A stretch of 64,000 nt of DNA from Terana coerulea (taxonomy: Eukaryota; Basidiomycota; Agaricomycetes; Polyporales; Phanerochaetaceae), in NCBI GenBank assembly GCA_024811115.1, contig JAKOGH010001195.1, positions 310,001 to 374,000 of the forward strand, read 5' to 3'. A program made the position numbers and the translations under genes. The notes beneath the pieces are model-generated. The model was not told the origin of the DNA, ran no database searches, and worked only from the letters and a program-made list of their open reading frames with translations. Shown one piece after another: positions 44,815-56,914 of the stretch. Position 1 is the stretch's first letter. Each line of letters starts with the position of its first letter.

Positions 44815-46517
44815 CTACCATCCTTTTTTATACACCTTTCCACCCTTCATGACAAAAGTTATGCCCTTCTTGTCAACTGCTTTCTCGAAGTCGTTTGCGA
44901 GGTCGCCCGTTGTGGCAACAACATCCGCCGCAAAGCCCCTTCGAATGCACCCAAATGGCACCTCGTTGTCCCCCACGATACTCGCCTGCTCCCTCAGCTC
45001 TCCAACCCGCCTCAGCCTCTCTTCGCCTTCTTTGCCCTCCCAACGCTGGCTTCTGACACACTCCCACGCGCCTAGCGTGCTCCACTGGAGGACCTCCCGC
45101 CAGTCCGCGCCAAGACGAACCATGACCTTCATCTCCAGCGAGTTGTCTCCATGAGCGAAGACGGCAGTGTCTCCACCACACGCCACCCGCAGGTCCTTCG
45201 GCCGCTTCTGCAGGTAAGTCTGGAAACTTTGCGCGGCGAGGTCCCAGGCTCCGGATTGCTGGCCGGTGGTCCAAAAGGTCGCGAGGGTGGGCACCCAAAA
45301 GACGGGCTTCGAGGGGCCAGTACTAACAGCACTGTGGGCGGATACGCGACCGTTAAACTGGACGTCTTGCAATAAAGACCCCATGCCATTGCCGTGTTCA
45401 ATGGAGTCAACCTGCTCCGGCGAATCTGCAAGCAGATCCCTTAGTGTGCTGGGAACCTGGGCGTGTGCGGTGATTTTCAAGCCCATGCGGTGTGCCTCCT
45501 GAATCATGGCCTGGCGTTCGGACGCGCTGAAGGTCGTGAGAGATGCGTTCGCTGCAAGAGGCGAGACATCGGCGACATTTGCCCTCATGCGATAGTCTAC
45601 AACATATGTTAGTGCACATAACTGTGCATGTAAACATATCATCCGTTACCTCCGTAGATCTACCTTAATCGTCAGATTTGAGCTGTTCACAGGAACAGAA
45701 TGGTGTGTATACGGCTACACACCTTGATAACATCTGCGCCAGCACCAATTTGGCGTCGCACGGCTTTCTTGCATTCGACTTCGCCGTCCGCAACCTCGGC
45801 ACCCATTACACCTTCAACACCATCGCGATCAGGATACAATATGTTCTTTGGCCCTGTTACATGGTCAGTACGGGAAAGAAGGAAGCGACAGTCACGCACA
45901 TACCATAACTGCCTGTCGCGACAATGGCACGGTTGGCTGTGAAGTACCTTGGTCCTACAACGATCGGGTTTGGTCCCGATAAGCACTTGCGGAGAGCTAA
46001 GTCGGCATCTTGAGCCCCCTCGGTGCCAAGATCCCTGACCGCATTCTCAGTCCGGCGACATTTTTATGCCTATCGTACCGCTCTTGACTTACCGGACAGT
46101 CGTATAGCCGGCCATTAGAGTGTTACGCGCATGAGCTGTAGCTCGAATGGTTCGTTCAGCCAGACTCTCGCGTGTGAGCTGGTCTGTCCAGCTCGTCTCG
46201 GCATAGGCATGTAGAAATACTACGGAGTAGTGACTGAACCTCAATCACGTATGAGTTTGATAAAGTCACTTACGGTGGACATGGGCATCAACGAGGCCAG
46301 GCAGAACAGTGTGCTTGCGCAGGTCGATGGTCGAGTCGTCGTTGAGATCAATCCCTCTTCCCGACCACCATGACTGCGAATCCTCAAACTCTTCCACCCC
46401 GACGATGAGACCTGACTCGGGCGAGACCGTTATCAGCTTGTTCTCCAAGACATCGCCTGTCTCCGAATCGAAGAGCTTGCCCGCGAGAATCTTCAGGTCG
46501 CTCATCGGTGTGTACAT
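44815..46517 (-). CDS. Metal-dependent amidohydrolase (prolidase/imidazolonepropionase-like)
   Basis: Exons 46517..46274, 46219..46093, 46034..45904, 45853..45723, 45659..45650 (10 nt) and 45596..44815; 1,425 nt, 474 residues, intact. A second ATG at 46505 (MSDLKILAGKLFD) may be the real start. Family signatures: first metal-binding His-x-His in LPGLVDAHVH, GYTTVRDLG, the Lys of ADVIKIYGD (usually carbamylated metal bridge), ITAHA, SIEHG and the final TGDLANDFEKA...VMKGGKVYK that closes the composite beta-sandwich. Members hydrolyse Xaa-Pro dipeptides, N-acyl amino acids or cyclic amides; the substrate here is open. It is convergent with MSH4. Confidence 0.9.
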
Positions 46518-46854
46518 CGTCGGAGTACTGGGCGACGACCTTCACCTCGCCTCATCCCATATTTTGTTCGTCCCACGTACTCCGCAGTTCTCCACCATGC
46601 GCACCCGGCTGATGCAGAGACTGGCGCTCCCCAGACCCAGGATCTGCAAGGATTGTCACTATGAGTGTACATTGACACATTCCATGCTCGACGTTGGACG
46701 CCGCCCTCATCGAGTTGGCGACGCCACTTATACCAATGAACACAAGATTATCGGCACCATATATCGTCACCAACTCATGATCCTGCCAGGTCGTAGTGCT
46801 ATCAGCACCTTGACCTCCTAGTCTGTCCTCGCCGTGAGCATTCTTCTCCTGTAG

Positions 46855-47073
46855 GATGCTTTCCACAGCTATCAACGCAGGCCTCTCTCCCGGCCAAACC
46901 GGACGAAGGGATGCTTGTTCGCATTCAACATAGAAGTAGACGAGAATGGAGTGGCGAGGAAAGGCAAGGGCAAACATGTTCAACCAGCACACAAGTACAC
47001 GGTCTGGGAGATGACTGACAGCTGTGATATCACCGTAGACTTTGAGGACGACCATCTACCGCCGCTCGAGTAG
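46855..47073 (+). other. Exon-like open frame, unidentified
   Basis: A frame of 73 codons opens right after an acceptor-like CTCCTGTAG and ends at TAG 47071..47073. It contains FNIEVDENGVARKGKGKHVQ and YTVWEMTDSCDITVDFEDD. The amino-acid make-up looks coding, but I find no partner exon and do not know the family. It may belong to the degenerate gene just downstream. Confidence 0.25.
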
Positions 47074-47149
47074 CACGGGAGAAGGACATGGGCTGTGCTG
47101 AAGCTGGTGCGTAGTTATTCCTTGAAGCCGTGCACATACAGCTAGATGA

Positions 47150-47765
47150 TACCTTCATCAAGCAGACGCTTGGAGGGGCGCGATGGGAGGCGTCTCGGAA
47201 TCACTCCTTGGGCGTGTTGTATAACGCTGAAGTACAACCTTGTGACTTTGTGCCGTTTGCTTGTGGGTCCAGTCGTGCACCCGTCGGAAGCCTTCAGCGT
47301 CTTTCAAGGCTCGCGCATCTGGTGGTGTGCAACATCGGCCCTGTGCGGCTTACCACTGCATGCGGCATACGATGACGAAGGCAACCGTTACATCTCGGAT
47401 CTGTACGTCTCCTCATACACACCAACCATCTCCGTCTTGATCGACGCCCGTTCGAAAACTTGGAAGCCTCTCTGAACATCACTCGCTGGTCCTCCTCGCC
47501 TTTGGGCAGGTCGATGTGTCCTTGGGCCGTGTGGGAGAAGAGCTAGCGATCTTTCAAGACCTTAGCAGGGCTGATAAAACCACATGGCCCTGGGGACAGC
47601 TCGATGAGAACAAGTGATCTAAAATGTAGCGGTCGACAGGCTCAAGACTCCGAACTGGGCGCATTTCACCTGCCATGGACACCTCGTTCCGGGACGGCCT
47701 TTCGGATCCGCATTCATATCGTCCAATCCGGGCGAGCCACTCGCCTTACCCGAGATAATTCGTTT
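47150..47765 (+). pseudogene. Degenerate CHAT-domain gene fragment
   Basis: The plus strand encodes pieces that align in order with the intact CHAT domain encoded at 61642..62673: RLEGRDGRRLGITP, GSRIWWCATSALCGLPLHAAY, YISDLYVSSYTPTIS, then in other frames GQVDVSLGRVGEEL, and NWAHFTCHGHLVPGRPFGSA with the catalytic His. The frame changes several times, and the part with the catalytic Cys (SACHTAE in the intact gene) is missing; similarity ends at about 47765. It therefore cannot encode an active protease. Its orientation is opposite to the intact copy. Confidence 0.85.
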
Positions 47766-48543
47766 GTGCGACGCTAACCAGAGATTGTTTGCTGGGGGTA
47801 GGGTTCAAAAGGGCTGCGCGTTCGTTGGCTTTGGTAACAAAGGGAGAAATGGGCAGCAGCGAAGGTGACAGTGGCGAACGGTTTGCAATGAAGGATAAAC
47901 TACACGCATATCGCCGCACGACGAACGAGTAAGACATATCTAGCCAGTTTTTTATTCCAAGCTCCGCTTTCCTCTTACTCCAGATCATAGTTAGGTGTAC
48001 AGCGACCTGTGTGATACAAAGTGTAACGCACCGGTAGATCAGAGACAATATTAATTGTAAACTTTGAGACATCATGTTATTTTCTCTACTAGTAGGAGGA
48101 CACTACAAGGCTATAAGCAACAGATTTAACGCAAAATGCCGGTGCAAAGTTCATCCCACGAAATCTATGTACCCCACGCATCTCTGCGCGTGGTGATGGC
48201 GGTGAGTTTCACAGCTTACCAGGCCCTTCGTGGCGCGGTAAATGCCGAAGACGATCGACGATCACTCAAGCGGCATTATCTAAAGGAAGAAGACATAGTA
48301 CTAGTGATACTAACAGCCCCTCGGACTCCGGGGGTAATGAACTGATATGCATCGCCATAATTACTGTGTCCTTTTACGATGGTGGCAGCGGACCACGTGG
48401 CCAGCCTCAGTATACGTTGTCCTAACTCATGACACCTATTTGAGCATCTTGATTGTAGCCAATGCCGATGCTGGTCCCGATGTTATGCATGTTCTCTCGT
48501 TATTATACATTGGTTCGGATACGGTAGTACCGTAAAGCAGTCC
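47766..48543. other. Intergenic, no gene seen
   Basis: About 780 bp between the CHAT relic and the amidase stop. No supported feature. Confidence 0.4.
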
Positions 48544-50776
48544 TTACACCGGTTTGTACGCCTTCAGGGCATTGTCCACGACTTCCGTCATTCCGATTAC
48601 ACCCTCCTCTTCCTGCGTTCGACCAATCAACTGCAGGCCGACTGGGAGACCATGGAATAGTTCAGGATCGTCTACAGATTTTGATGCATTTAGCTGAATA
48701 CTAGATATGATGCCGGATATGACCTACACATATCGTACACAGCTTCGTCTTCATGGTTCCTAAATTCATGCGGTGGCGGCTTCTTATCTAGCTCCTGGTC
48801 GGAGAACGTCACGGGAAATACACAGGCTGTCAAATCAAGCGCATTGCACAAGGTAGTATAGAAGGCATCGCTACTTGCCCCAAAAGTCAGTTTTACTCTT
48901 GTTTGACGGATGAGGTTTGTACGTACGAGTTGCAGCCGTGCGGGCAGGCGGTGTACGCGACAGCGGGGCTGATAATAGCATCCACGGGACGTCCAGTGCC
49001 TGTAACCGACTTCGTGGCTTCCCAATAATCCAGATAGGACTTTCGGAGAATACGCTTCTCCTTATGCAGCTGCCATAACTAAGACATACGCGTAAGTGCA
49101 TGCACATAGCGCAGCTGAAATGCAGAGGCCCTTACATCATATGCAGATAGGTGTGTGGGTTCACCGACGAGAACCTTGTTGAGCGGCTGGTCTAGCGCAT
49201 ATTCATGCGCGTCCTCTGTTGGACTCATGGTCTGAATCAGCGGTTCGCCGGACTTCTCGCATTCTGTGCGGTAGTCGTGTAAACCGTCTGAGGCAAATAT
49301 GCTCTCCTACTCGGTAGCACATGAGGGCATATGTATAAACCAGGGGTTGATAGACGCACTGCATTCTTGTAAATTTCCATATGTCGGTGAGGTACCCATT
49401 CAATCACTACGTGAGCCGAAGCAGTGAGCGATCGTTTATCTTGAGCGATAAGTATAATTCCATCCACCTTTGTGTCCCGCAGCCTCCAGCGCAGCCTTAG
49501 TCAGTTCCATCGCTCGGATGAGTGGCGGATGAGGCTTGACAACATCATTATCCCACATGACGGCGATGCACATCCCGAGCCCGTGTCCATGTTCCTCCAA
49601 TTCAAATTCTCTTCCATTCCATGGCTTGCGGATGGCTAAAGGATCGCGATTCCACGGCTTCGCGTCAATGACCGCCTTCGTGAAGCGCTTTACCCCGGAC
49701 AACGAGTTCGCCATCGGCCCGAGGACAGACGAGATGGACTCCTGCCCCTCCTGGGCGTTCACGGCATTCGCGTAAGGCAGCCTCTCGTAACTGGGGCGCA
49801 AGCCGTACAGGCCGCAGAATGCGCTGGGGATACGAACGGAGCTGCGTCGACGCAGCTCTGTCAACGCCGGCCGCTAGAAGTTTACGGGACGGGCAGACTT
49901 ACCCGCCGATGTCTGTGCCCACGCCGAGCGGGCTGCCGCGGAACGCCACGAGGGCGCCTTCGCCGCCGCTTGAACCTCCTGCCGTCATGTAGCGGTTGTA
50001 GGGGTTCGTTGTCCGTCCGAAGACGTGATTGTACGTCTCGCCCCACTGCACCCCATGCATGAGTTCAGGTACAATGTCTGGAGCAACTAAGACACTGCAG
50101 GGGAATACGTCACCATCAAGGTTTGCGGGACATTCGTCCGTACGAATGGAACCGCGCCGAGGTCGTACAAAATCTCAACCAAAACGCTGTCAATTTCGGA
50201 CGGTTGTCCAATCCACGCGGCGTAACCTAGCGGTAATTCTAGAGCGGGCGCGGCGCTGGAGCTGAGCTGCGATCACGCACCCATGATAGTTTCCAATCCT
50301 TTCATGCAGAATTGGTCTTTGAGCGAAATCGGTAGTCCGTGCAAGGGTCCGATAACTTTCCCGGTATCCTTCAGGTACTCATCGACCTCCTTTGCCCGAG
50401 CAAGAGCTCTCTCAACGAAAATTTCCGTGAGGCAATTCGTCTATTGGTGGCTGGCTTAGCTAAGAGTCCAAACATCGTAGAAATGACGACGACCGCACGA
50501 GTTGTTGAGCGATGATCGCTCGCTTATAGAACGCTGTGGTCACTTCGACCGACGACCACCGACCAGTCGCTAGCATACCCAAGAGAACATCGACATCTGC
50601 AGTATTAGTTATCTGGAGCTCGCGATCGGTGAACAAGCCAGAAGTTTGCGGGATATCCATGACATTGCCCTGGTCATTGGGGGTAGTTTAATAGTCCATT
50701 CTGTTGGAATAGACTGGAGCTGCCTGTCCTTCCGCTCAGAGCAAAGTTTTCTCCAGTCTTTCGAGTTCGACGCCAT
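48544..50776 (-). CDS. Amidase-signature enzyme (acetamidase / fatty-acid amide hydrolase type)
   Basis: Exons 50776..50499, 50440..50281, 50226..50114, 50045..49903, 49841..49468, 49406..49360, 49303..49136, 49078..48927, 48873..48728 and 48671..48544. The Ser-cisSer-Lys triad is visible: Lys in GLPISLKDQF, cis-Ser in MTAGGSSGGEGAL and the nucleophile in DIGGSVRIPSAFCG. The C-terminal GLPVGLQLIGRTQEEEGV is also typical. One missing C (GGGGG run on the plus strand at 50680..50684) breaks the frame near residue 33; with it restored the gene has 570 codons. No signal peptide, so a cytosolic enzyme releasing ammonia or an amine from amides is inferred. Confidence 0.93.
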
Positions 50777-52140
50777 GGTCGGAGCCAATGAGGAAGAAAT
50801 CACCAAGAGTCGAACTGACGAGCTTGAGTGGTGATCACTGATCAGGAAGCCCGGGCCCCAGTCTATATGCTGACTAAGCATGTGCCACTGCCTGATTTGG
50901 ATTTCTCTAAGTGGGACCCTGTACACTGCTATCATTGTCGTAAATTCCTCAGCAATTAATGACCATGATAATAGCGTGCCTGGCTGGCCCATGAGGTCGA
51001 GTTTGGGCTACTATCTAGCAAGCTCATCGCCCATAGTCTGGCTGACCATAAAAAATACGTCTGCGAGCAAATATTTTAAGCGACGAGGCACAAATCGGTA
51101 TGGAGGTGTTTGAATACGTACTGAGAATGGGTTTTATGATTCCTGGCTTTCGTAGAAGCGACGTGGCAGAATGCTAAGTTCTCCGTCGCATCTCCCATCA
51201 GCTTCAGTGCACAGGGTCGACTGCGCAGCCAGTACAACTTTGTGTGAAAGGTGATCTGTGTGACCGGGAGGCCATTGCTTGATTCTGAATCTGCGATTCT
51301 CCCATTACACCGCAGAGATTTCAGAAATCTAAAAACCAAGAAACATGAGGTTCAGGAGTAGACCTGCAGGCTGTCCGCTGCGTACTACGTTGTCTGACTG
51401 CTCCCCATGGAGGATACACGATAAGCTATGTATGGCATATCTACCGTCGACATGTCCGCACAAAGCGACACGTCCTTGTTTCCTGGCCAGCAACATGGCA
51501 ACAAACAAGCCGAACAACGTTAACCTGTATGTCGGTATCCGGTTCCGAGATCAAGTGTTAGTTCTGCTTGGCCGAATTAGGTGGCATTGCCAGCAAAGCA
51601 CAGAAAAAATCCCGCGCGCTCCCGACGACTCACCGCGATATTGATCCAAATCCAAATTTTAGTAAATTTGTGCGTTCATCGCCGAATGCATTGCGCTCGT
51701 CATAGCCAGCTGACAATGGGCTTGTAGGAGATGAAAGACAGAAAAAGGATACTATGTTTTCGGCGAGCGTTTGTGGAGTTGATAGGCCGAAAAATAAATA
51801 AATAACCCAAACGGTAGTTAGGGCGCCGTCACGGCGGGGTAGTTCCTGCTTCAATCTTCCTCAGGCTTGTCGCTGTCGTCCTCGTCGACCTCGTCGTCTC
51901 CGAGACGGTCAACCCCAACCATCCGCTATCTTACTCTGTTTCGTCTTCTTTCACTTACTCTCTTTCAAAACGTTCCCTCGTCTCTCGTACGTGTGAGGCA
52001 GTTCTCTGAAGTTGGGGCTGCGTTCTTACCTACGCTTGTTCGACATTTCTCGCGACGACAGTGGAGGGGACATCGTCCAGCTCGGTTGGAGCATCCTGAG
52101 CTGAGACGACACATCTTAGGGTCTACACCGACATCTGTCC
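50777..52140. other. Long intergenic stretch
   Basis: About 1.36 kb between two divergent genes. The last 250 bp are CT-rich, as is usual for fungal leaders. No gene supported. Confidence 0.45.
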
Positions 52141-54877
52141 ATGGCCGTTCTCGCTCCCCAAGACTGGCACCCACCCCGAGATCTGCAAATGGACGCGCCT
52201 TCTAACGCTATCAACACTGCCGTACCACGACAACGGTCCTCACCGGCCAACGATCATTCCAACGCTGCGTCGCCCGTTTCTCAACAACCGTACCCATATC
52301 CTGTTCAGCAACAGCAGGCGGGATGGACGGCGCCGCATCCCCACCAACAGCAATATTACCCCTCTTATTATCAAAATCCTCACCAACAACCCTACCCCCT
52401 CCATGGCCATCCTGCACAGGGACAAATGCACTTTCAGAACCCATACTACGATCAAGCGAATGCCCAGCTCGCTGCGCAGTGGGCTTATCAACAAATGGTG
52501 CAGAATGCTCACCACCAAGCGCATCAAATGTCCCACGTTCCCGCACCACATCCTGGCCAGCGTAGTCGCACCGGGAGCGCCAGCACGGGAGACTACTTTG
52601 TGCCGCCCATCCCCAGCTACAGCCCCTTCCCCAGCGGTACACCTCCTGCTCATCCCTCGCAACTGCCCAACGGTTATCCTGCTGGCCAAGGTGACCCCGC
52701 CGGTCATCAAAATCAATATAATGGTTTCCATCCTTATCGTCGCCCTAATCGTCAAGGCTCGCAGCATCAAGACTCTTCCCAGCCCTACGTTTCCCCCGGT
52801 GGCCCCTTCCAAGCTCCATATGTCCGCGCAGATGCTGCGGGCTCATCCACCTCTGTCAATTCAGCCTCATCGAACTCGGGCAGCACCCGCCAGCGGACGA
52901 GCAGCATGCAGAGCGCGTCAGCTCCACCAAGCAGCAACGGTCGATCTCCCGCACAGAATGGACACGGCAGGACCGGCAGCGCCAGCCCTTCAGGCTCAGG
53001 TACGCCGACTTCATCCCGACCGCATCAGCGCACCACGTCCTCCTCGTCGAACTCTTCCTCCACAACACCAAGATCACCGGCTCCATCGTCGTCCGCTGCC
53101 TCGATCACGTCACCGGGCTCGGCGCAGTTGCGCAAACCGTCGCCATTGAGCCAGGGCACCTTTACCGCAGCCGAGAAGCGCATGTCGCGCGATGATAGCG
53201 ATCTCGCGGCGATGATGGAGCCGAACCCGGGTGTGCGGAGCGGTGGACTCAAGGGACGGTTGCGTAGGGCGCTCTCGCTCAACGCGGGCTCAACACTACG
53301 GGAGGAAGACGAGGACGACATGAAGGCCAGTTCTTCAAGGCGTCTAGGCAAGTCAACTGTCGCCGATAGCTCGAGCCCTGCCGTCGCTGGCGACGATGAA
53401 TCTACGGCAACCGTTCAGAAAAAGAAGTCCCGTTCACTGTTCAATTCGAAGCTCAATCGCTCGACTGACAACATATCTCTCTCTTCTACGATGTCTTCTG
53501 CGTCCATGGTCATTCGCAAGCTGGGTAACCTCGGAAAGCTGACTCGTCGCAACTCTCTGGCTGGGATCACCTCGATTTTCAAGGATAAGAAAGATAAGGA
53601 GGAGGGCGAGGAAGTGAACGGGAAAAAGGACAAGGACAAGGACAAGAAGAAGAAGGACAACAAGGCGAGTGCATCGCAGCCCAGCATCTCGCATGCCACG
53701 GTCGAGACCGAGGAGTGGAGTGCTGATATGACTGGATTGAGTCCTGCTGCTCGTCTCGCTCGGCAGCACACGCTGAAGACCAACGCCGAAGCTGCCGCTA
53801 GAGCGAAGGCCGAGGCAGAAAGCAAAGCGGCGGCGGCGGCGCGTGCGCAGGGCTCAGGCGATGCCGGTGTGCCCTCTCCGTGGGAGAAGAACACGACAAC
53901 GAGGTCAGGCGAAGGGAAGGGGCCGCCGAGGGTCGCAGACGACGGCACGAGAGTAGTGGTGGAGGACGACGACTCGGATAGTGACGATGGCCATTACGAT
54001 CACCCGTCGTACAACCAGCACACCGAGGGTTGGGAGGAAGACGATGATGACTGGGGCGAGGCGCAGGACGAGGACGCCACTATCCGCATGGGTATGGAAG
54101 ACACGACGCTGGATGATGGTGATATGGAGCCGTGGGCTATGGGGGTACGACGAAGCGTCGAGCGCGTACGACGGCCTGCGAAGGGTATTCTGAAGAGTAT
54201 GTGTTTCATCGCGGTTAACGGCGCCTTATGCTCATCATGGTCTGTTCAGATGCTGGCAGCTACGACCAAGCCACGTTTGCCGCACCGACAAACGCTCACT
54301 TGGGTCGAAACCGCGCCAACTCATACGACTCACCACCGTCTCTTGACCCCAACCTCGGGCCACTAGCCCGGATTCCTTCACCTGATCCCGACCATATCGA
54401 TGGTTTGCACAAGCACCATACGCAGAACGCCCCGTCATTCCTCCCGCCACTGTCCTTCGAAAAGAGCGCTTCTGACTCTCCGAGCGCCGAGAGTAGCCAT
54501 GCCACATCGACAACGCCGGACAAACCCATGTTTAGCCACCCCAACTCTTCCGCCCCTGCTCTCTCGACCATGTTCGCAACAAAGGCGCCGACGTTGACGC
54601 ACCGATCTGCCACCGCGCCGTCAAAACGACTGGCGTTCGCGACCAACCTGTCGGTATACGACACATTCCCTCCTACCGTCTACGACAGACGGAGCGAGCC
54701 TGCTACATGGAGCCGCCTGACCCCAGCACTCGCACAGCGGATCAAGGAGGAGCTGAACTCGTACAAGATGGAAGAAATGGAGGTACACGCATCCAGTCGC
54801 GTGCAGTACGTCTTCTCTTCATATTTTCCGTTCATACGTGCTAACTCGAGCTCTATAGCACACAATTCTTTGTATAG
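52141..54877 (+). CDS. Bni4-like protein with PP1-docking tail
   Basis: Exons 52141..54196, 54250..54805 and 54859..54877; 2,631 nt, 876 residues, intact. The first 400 residues are disordered and rich in Gln, Pro, Tyr, His and Ser. A basic helix (MVIRKLGNLGKLTRRNSLAG) and a Lys/Asp charged stretch follow, then an acidic patch. The C-terminus has KRLAFATNLSVYDTF, YDRRSEPATWSRLTPALAQ, IKEELNSYKMEEMEVHASSR and HTQFF. This end resembles the tail of Bni4/Afr1-type proteins, where an (R/K)-x-(V/A)-x-F motif binds protein phosphatase 1 and targets chitin synthesis to the septin neck. The match is from memory of the motif, so the name is tentative; the gene itself is certain. Confidence 0.7.
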
Positions 54878-55671
54878 AGTTTAGAGTTTCCCCGCATGCC
54901 AGTGCTTCTTTCATTATCTCCGTTCATGAATGCTGGTCGTAAAGGTTATTCAAGCCCCGCCTCCCCGTTTTGCTCCTGTCCTCCTCCCCTTGGTTATCGT
55001 TGTCACGTCCGTCCACATTGTGTTCCTTCCACGCGCTGCACGTTTGGATCAGATATCCACGATCTCATTTCAACTACCTATATACCCCTCACACAATCCC
55101 AGTCACACAACCCCTCAATATTGTAATATTATGATGCATGGGCGATCTCTTGTGGTGCTGGTGTCGGTCTCCTCTTTTGTTACGCCACCCTCACTCTCTT
55201 GCATTTCCGTCTGGTTGATTTCTTGGGACGGACTTTGTGGAAGCTGCTCCCTGCGCTCGTCTATACTAGCTAACTGTCATGTCTATCATGCTCGAACCTT
55301 CCCTACGGTGTCTCTTAAATTCCATCTCTTTTACTCTCATTGCCCTCGAGACTTCGAGGGCGTCGCGACAGAGTGCAACATAATTGTGAAATTTATCCCT
55401 GAAACGGTTCGAGCAGAACAGGTTGTCGGATAACTCAAAGGCGGGATCGACGCGCTATGCTGAATAATACGAAACGCGCCCGAGGCTCAAGCACAATGTT
55501 GACGGACCCTATACCAGCTATACCCGAGCGGATTACAGCGATCATGGTGAACGCAGCTCGGGGACGGGGAGGCGCAGCGGCGAAGGGAATATAAATGTAG
55601 GAAGCCCTGAGTCGGTCGTCGACTATAACACTCTATTCTTTTCCACCGAAGACTAAACAACAAGAACAGCC
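54878..55671. other. Intergenic, 3' region and promoter of the next gene
   Basis: No gene supported. TATAAAT at 55590..55596 lies 76 bases before the SDR start codon. Confidence 0.45.
55590..55596 (+). promoter_or_regulatory. TATA box of the SDR gene
   Basis: TATAAAT, 76 bases upstream of the ATG at 55672, in an otherwise GC-rich region. Confidence 0.55.
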
Positions 55672-56767
55672 ATGCCTTCATATGTCGTCACCGGTAGCTC
55701 GCGGGGCATTGGTGTACGTACCTGTCTTTGCTCTCAAGTGTCGACATGTTCGACTCATTAACCCGCCTATCCTAGCTCGAGCTCGTCCGCCAGGTGTCCG
55801 CTATCGAGGGTAACACCGTCTTTGGCGTCGTGCGCAACAAAGCCGGGGCGAAGGACCTGCTTGCCCTGCAGGGCGAGCGGAAGAACTTGTACATCCTCGA
55901 GGCCGACATCACCGACTACAAGGCCCTCCAGGTCGGTGCCCCCTGCCTGCACGGCTGCCAGAAACATATTGACCAGGCCCGCTTTGTGCTGTGTCCCTAG
56001 GCTGCGGCCGCGGAGGTGTCCAAGGTCACCGGCGGCACCCTGGGCGTGCTCGTCAACAACGCTGCGTTTGTCCCGCGTGAGAAGGTCGAGTACACCCTGG
56101 AGGCCTACTCCACTAAGGGGGAGGAGGACCGGCTCGAGGAGGACCTCGACTACAACGTGCGTCCCGCCGTGACCCGCCGCCGTCCTAACGCTCCGACGCT
56201 CACATGCCCGGCTTCCATCTGCAGTTCAAGACCAACGTCACCGGCGTGATCCACAGCATCAACGCGTTCCTGCCGCTGCTCAAGAAGGGCGCCGCGGCGG
56301 ACAAGACGAAGACGGTGAAGATCATCACGCTCGAGCTCGCCGATCGGCGACCTCGACTTCACGCTCGACACGGGCCTCGCCGTGCACGCGCCGTACTGCA
56401 TCTCGAAGGCGGCCGTGAACATGGTCGTCGCGAAGTACGCCGCGCAGTTCAAGGGCGAGAACTTCGTGTTCCTCGCGCTCAGCCCCGGCCTCGTCGACAC
56501 GTCGTCCGGACAAGGTAACGTCGCGTCTGGTCCCGGTGATACAGTGTGCGGGGTCGCTGACCATGTTCTTGCGCAGAACTCACGCAGGCGGAGAAGGAAG
56601 GCTTCGCTGCGTTTGTCGAGATCTTGAAGAAGCCGAACCCGGAGTGGGATGGCAAGCCGCTCACCCCCGAGTTTTCGGTCCAGAGGATGATCGCGGTCGT
56701 GCGGGAGAAGACACGCGAAGACAGCGGTGCCTTCATCTCACACTGGGGTAACAAGAAGTGGATGTAG
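55672..56767 (+). CDS. Short-chain dehydrogenase/reductase (sniffer-like), one frame break
   Basis: Exons 55672..55713, 55776..55931, 56001..56156, 56225..56514 and 56577..56767. Rossmann features: YVVTGSSRGIG (cofactor loop), LEADITDY, LGVLVNNAAF (NNA motif), KIITL, the catalytic Tyr and Lys in APYCISKAAVNM, and LALSPGLVDT. The length pattern fits the sniffer/CsgA-like fungal SDR group that reduces carbonyls with NADPH. The frame shifts once at about 56328..56336 between KIITL and SSPIGDLDF: one extra base or a lost TC from a CTCTC-like stretch. This is the only break in the window that is not in a plain mononucleotide run together with that of the CHAT gene. Substrate unknown. Confidence 0.9.
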
Positions 56768-56914
56768 GAGGACTCGGCCCTGCGATTGCACTGTACAATA
56801 AACGGGATACATTAGCTTACATACGAATGCTGGTAGTGCATGTACGCCTTCAACACCTTCGCCATGGTCGTGCACGTAACAGATAGATGTACAATGTTCG
56901 ACTGTGGTATGGCA

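Noticed and set aside
46552..47055. 167-codon minus-strand frame
   Set aside because: No motif and it overlaps the more exon-like plus-strand frame.
52240..52812. 190-codon minus-strand frame, and 177 codons at 53415..53948
   Set aside because: Antisense shadows of the Bni4-like gene, whose Gln/Pro/Ser-rich codons keep other frames open.
54930..55433. 167-codon plus-strand frame
   Set aside because: Hydrophobic and Cys/Ser/Leu rich from CT-rich DNA downstream of the Bni4-like gene; no start context, no splice links.
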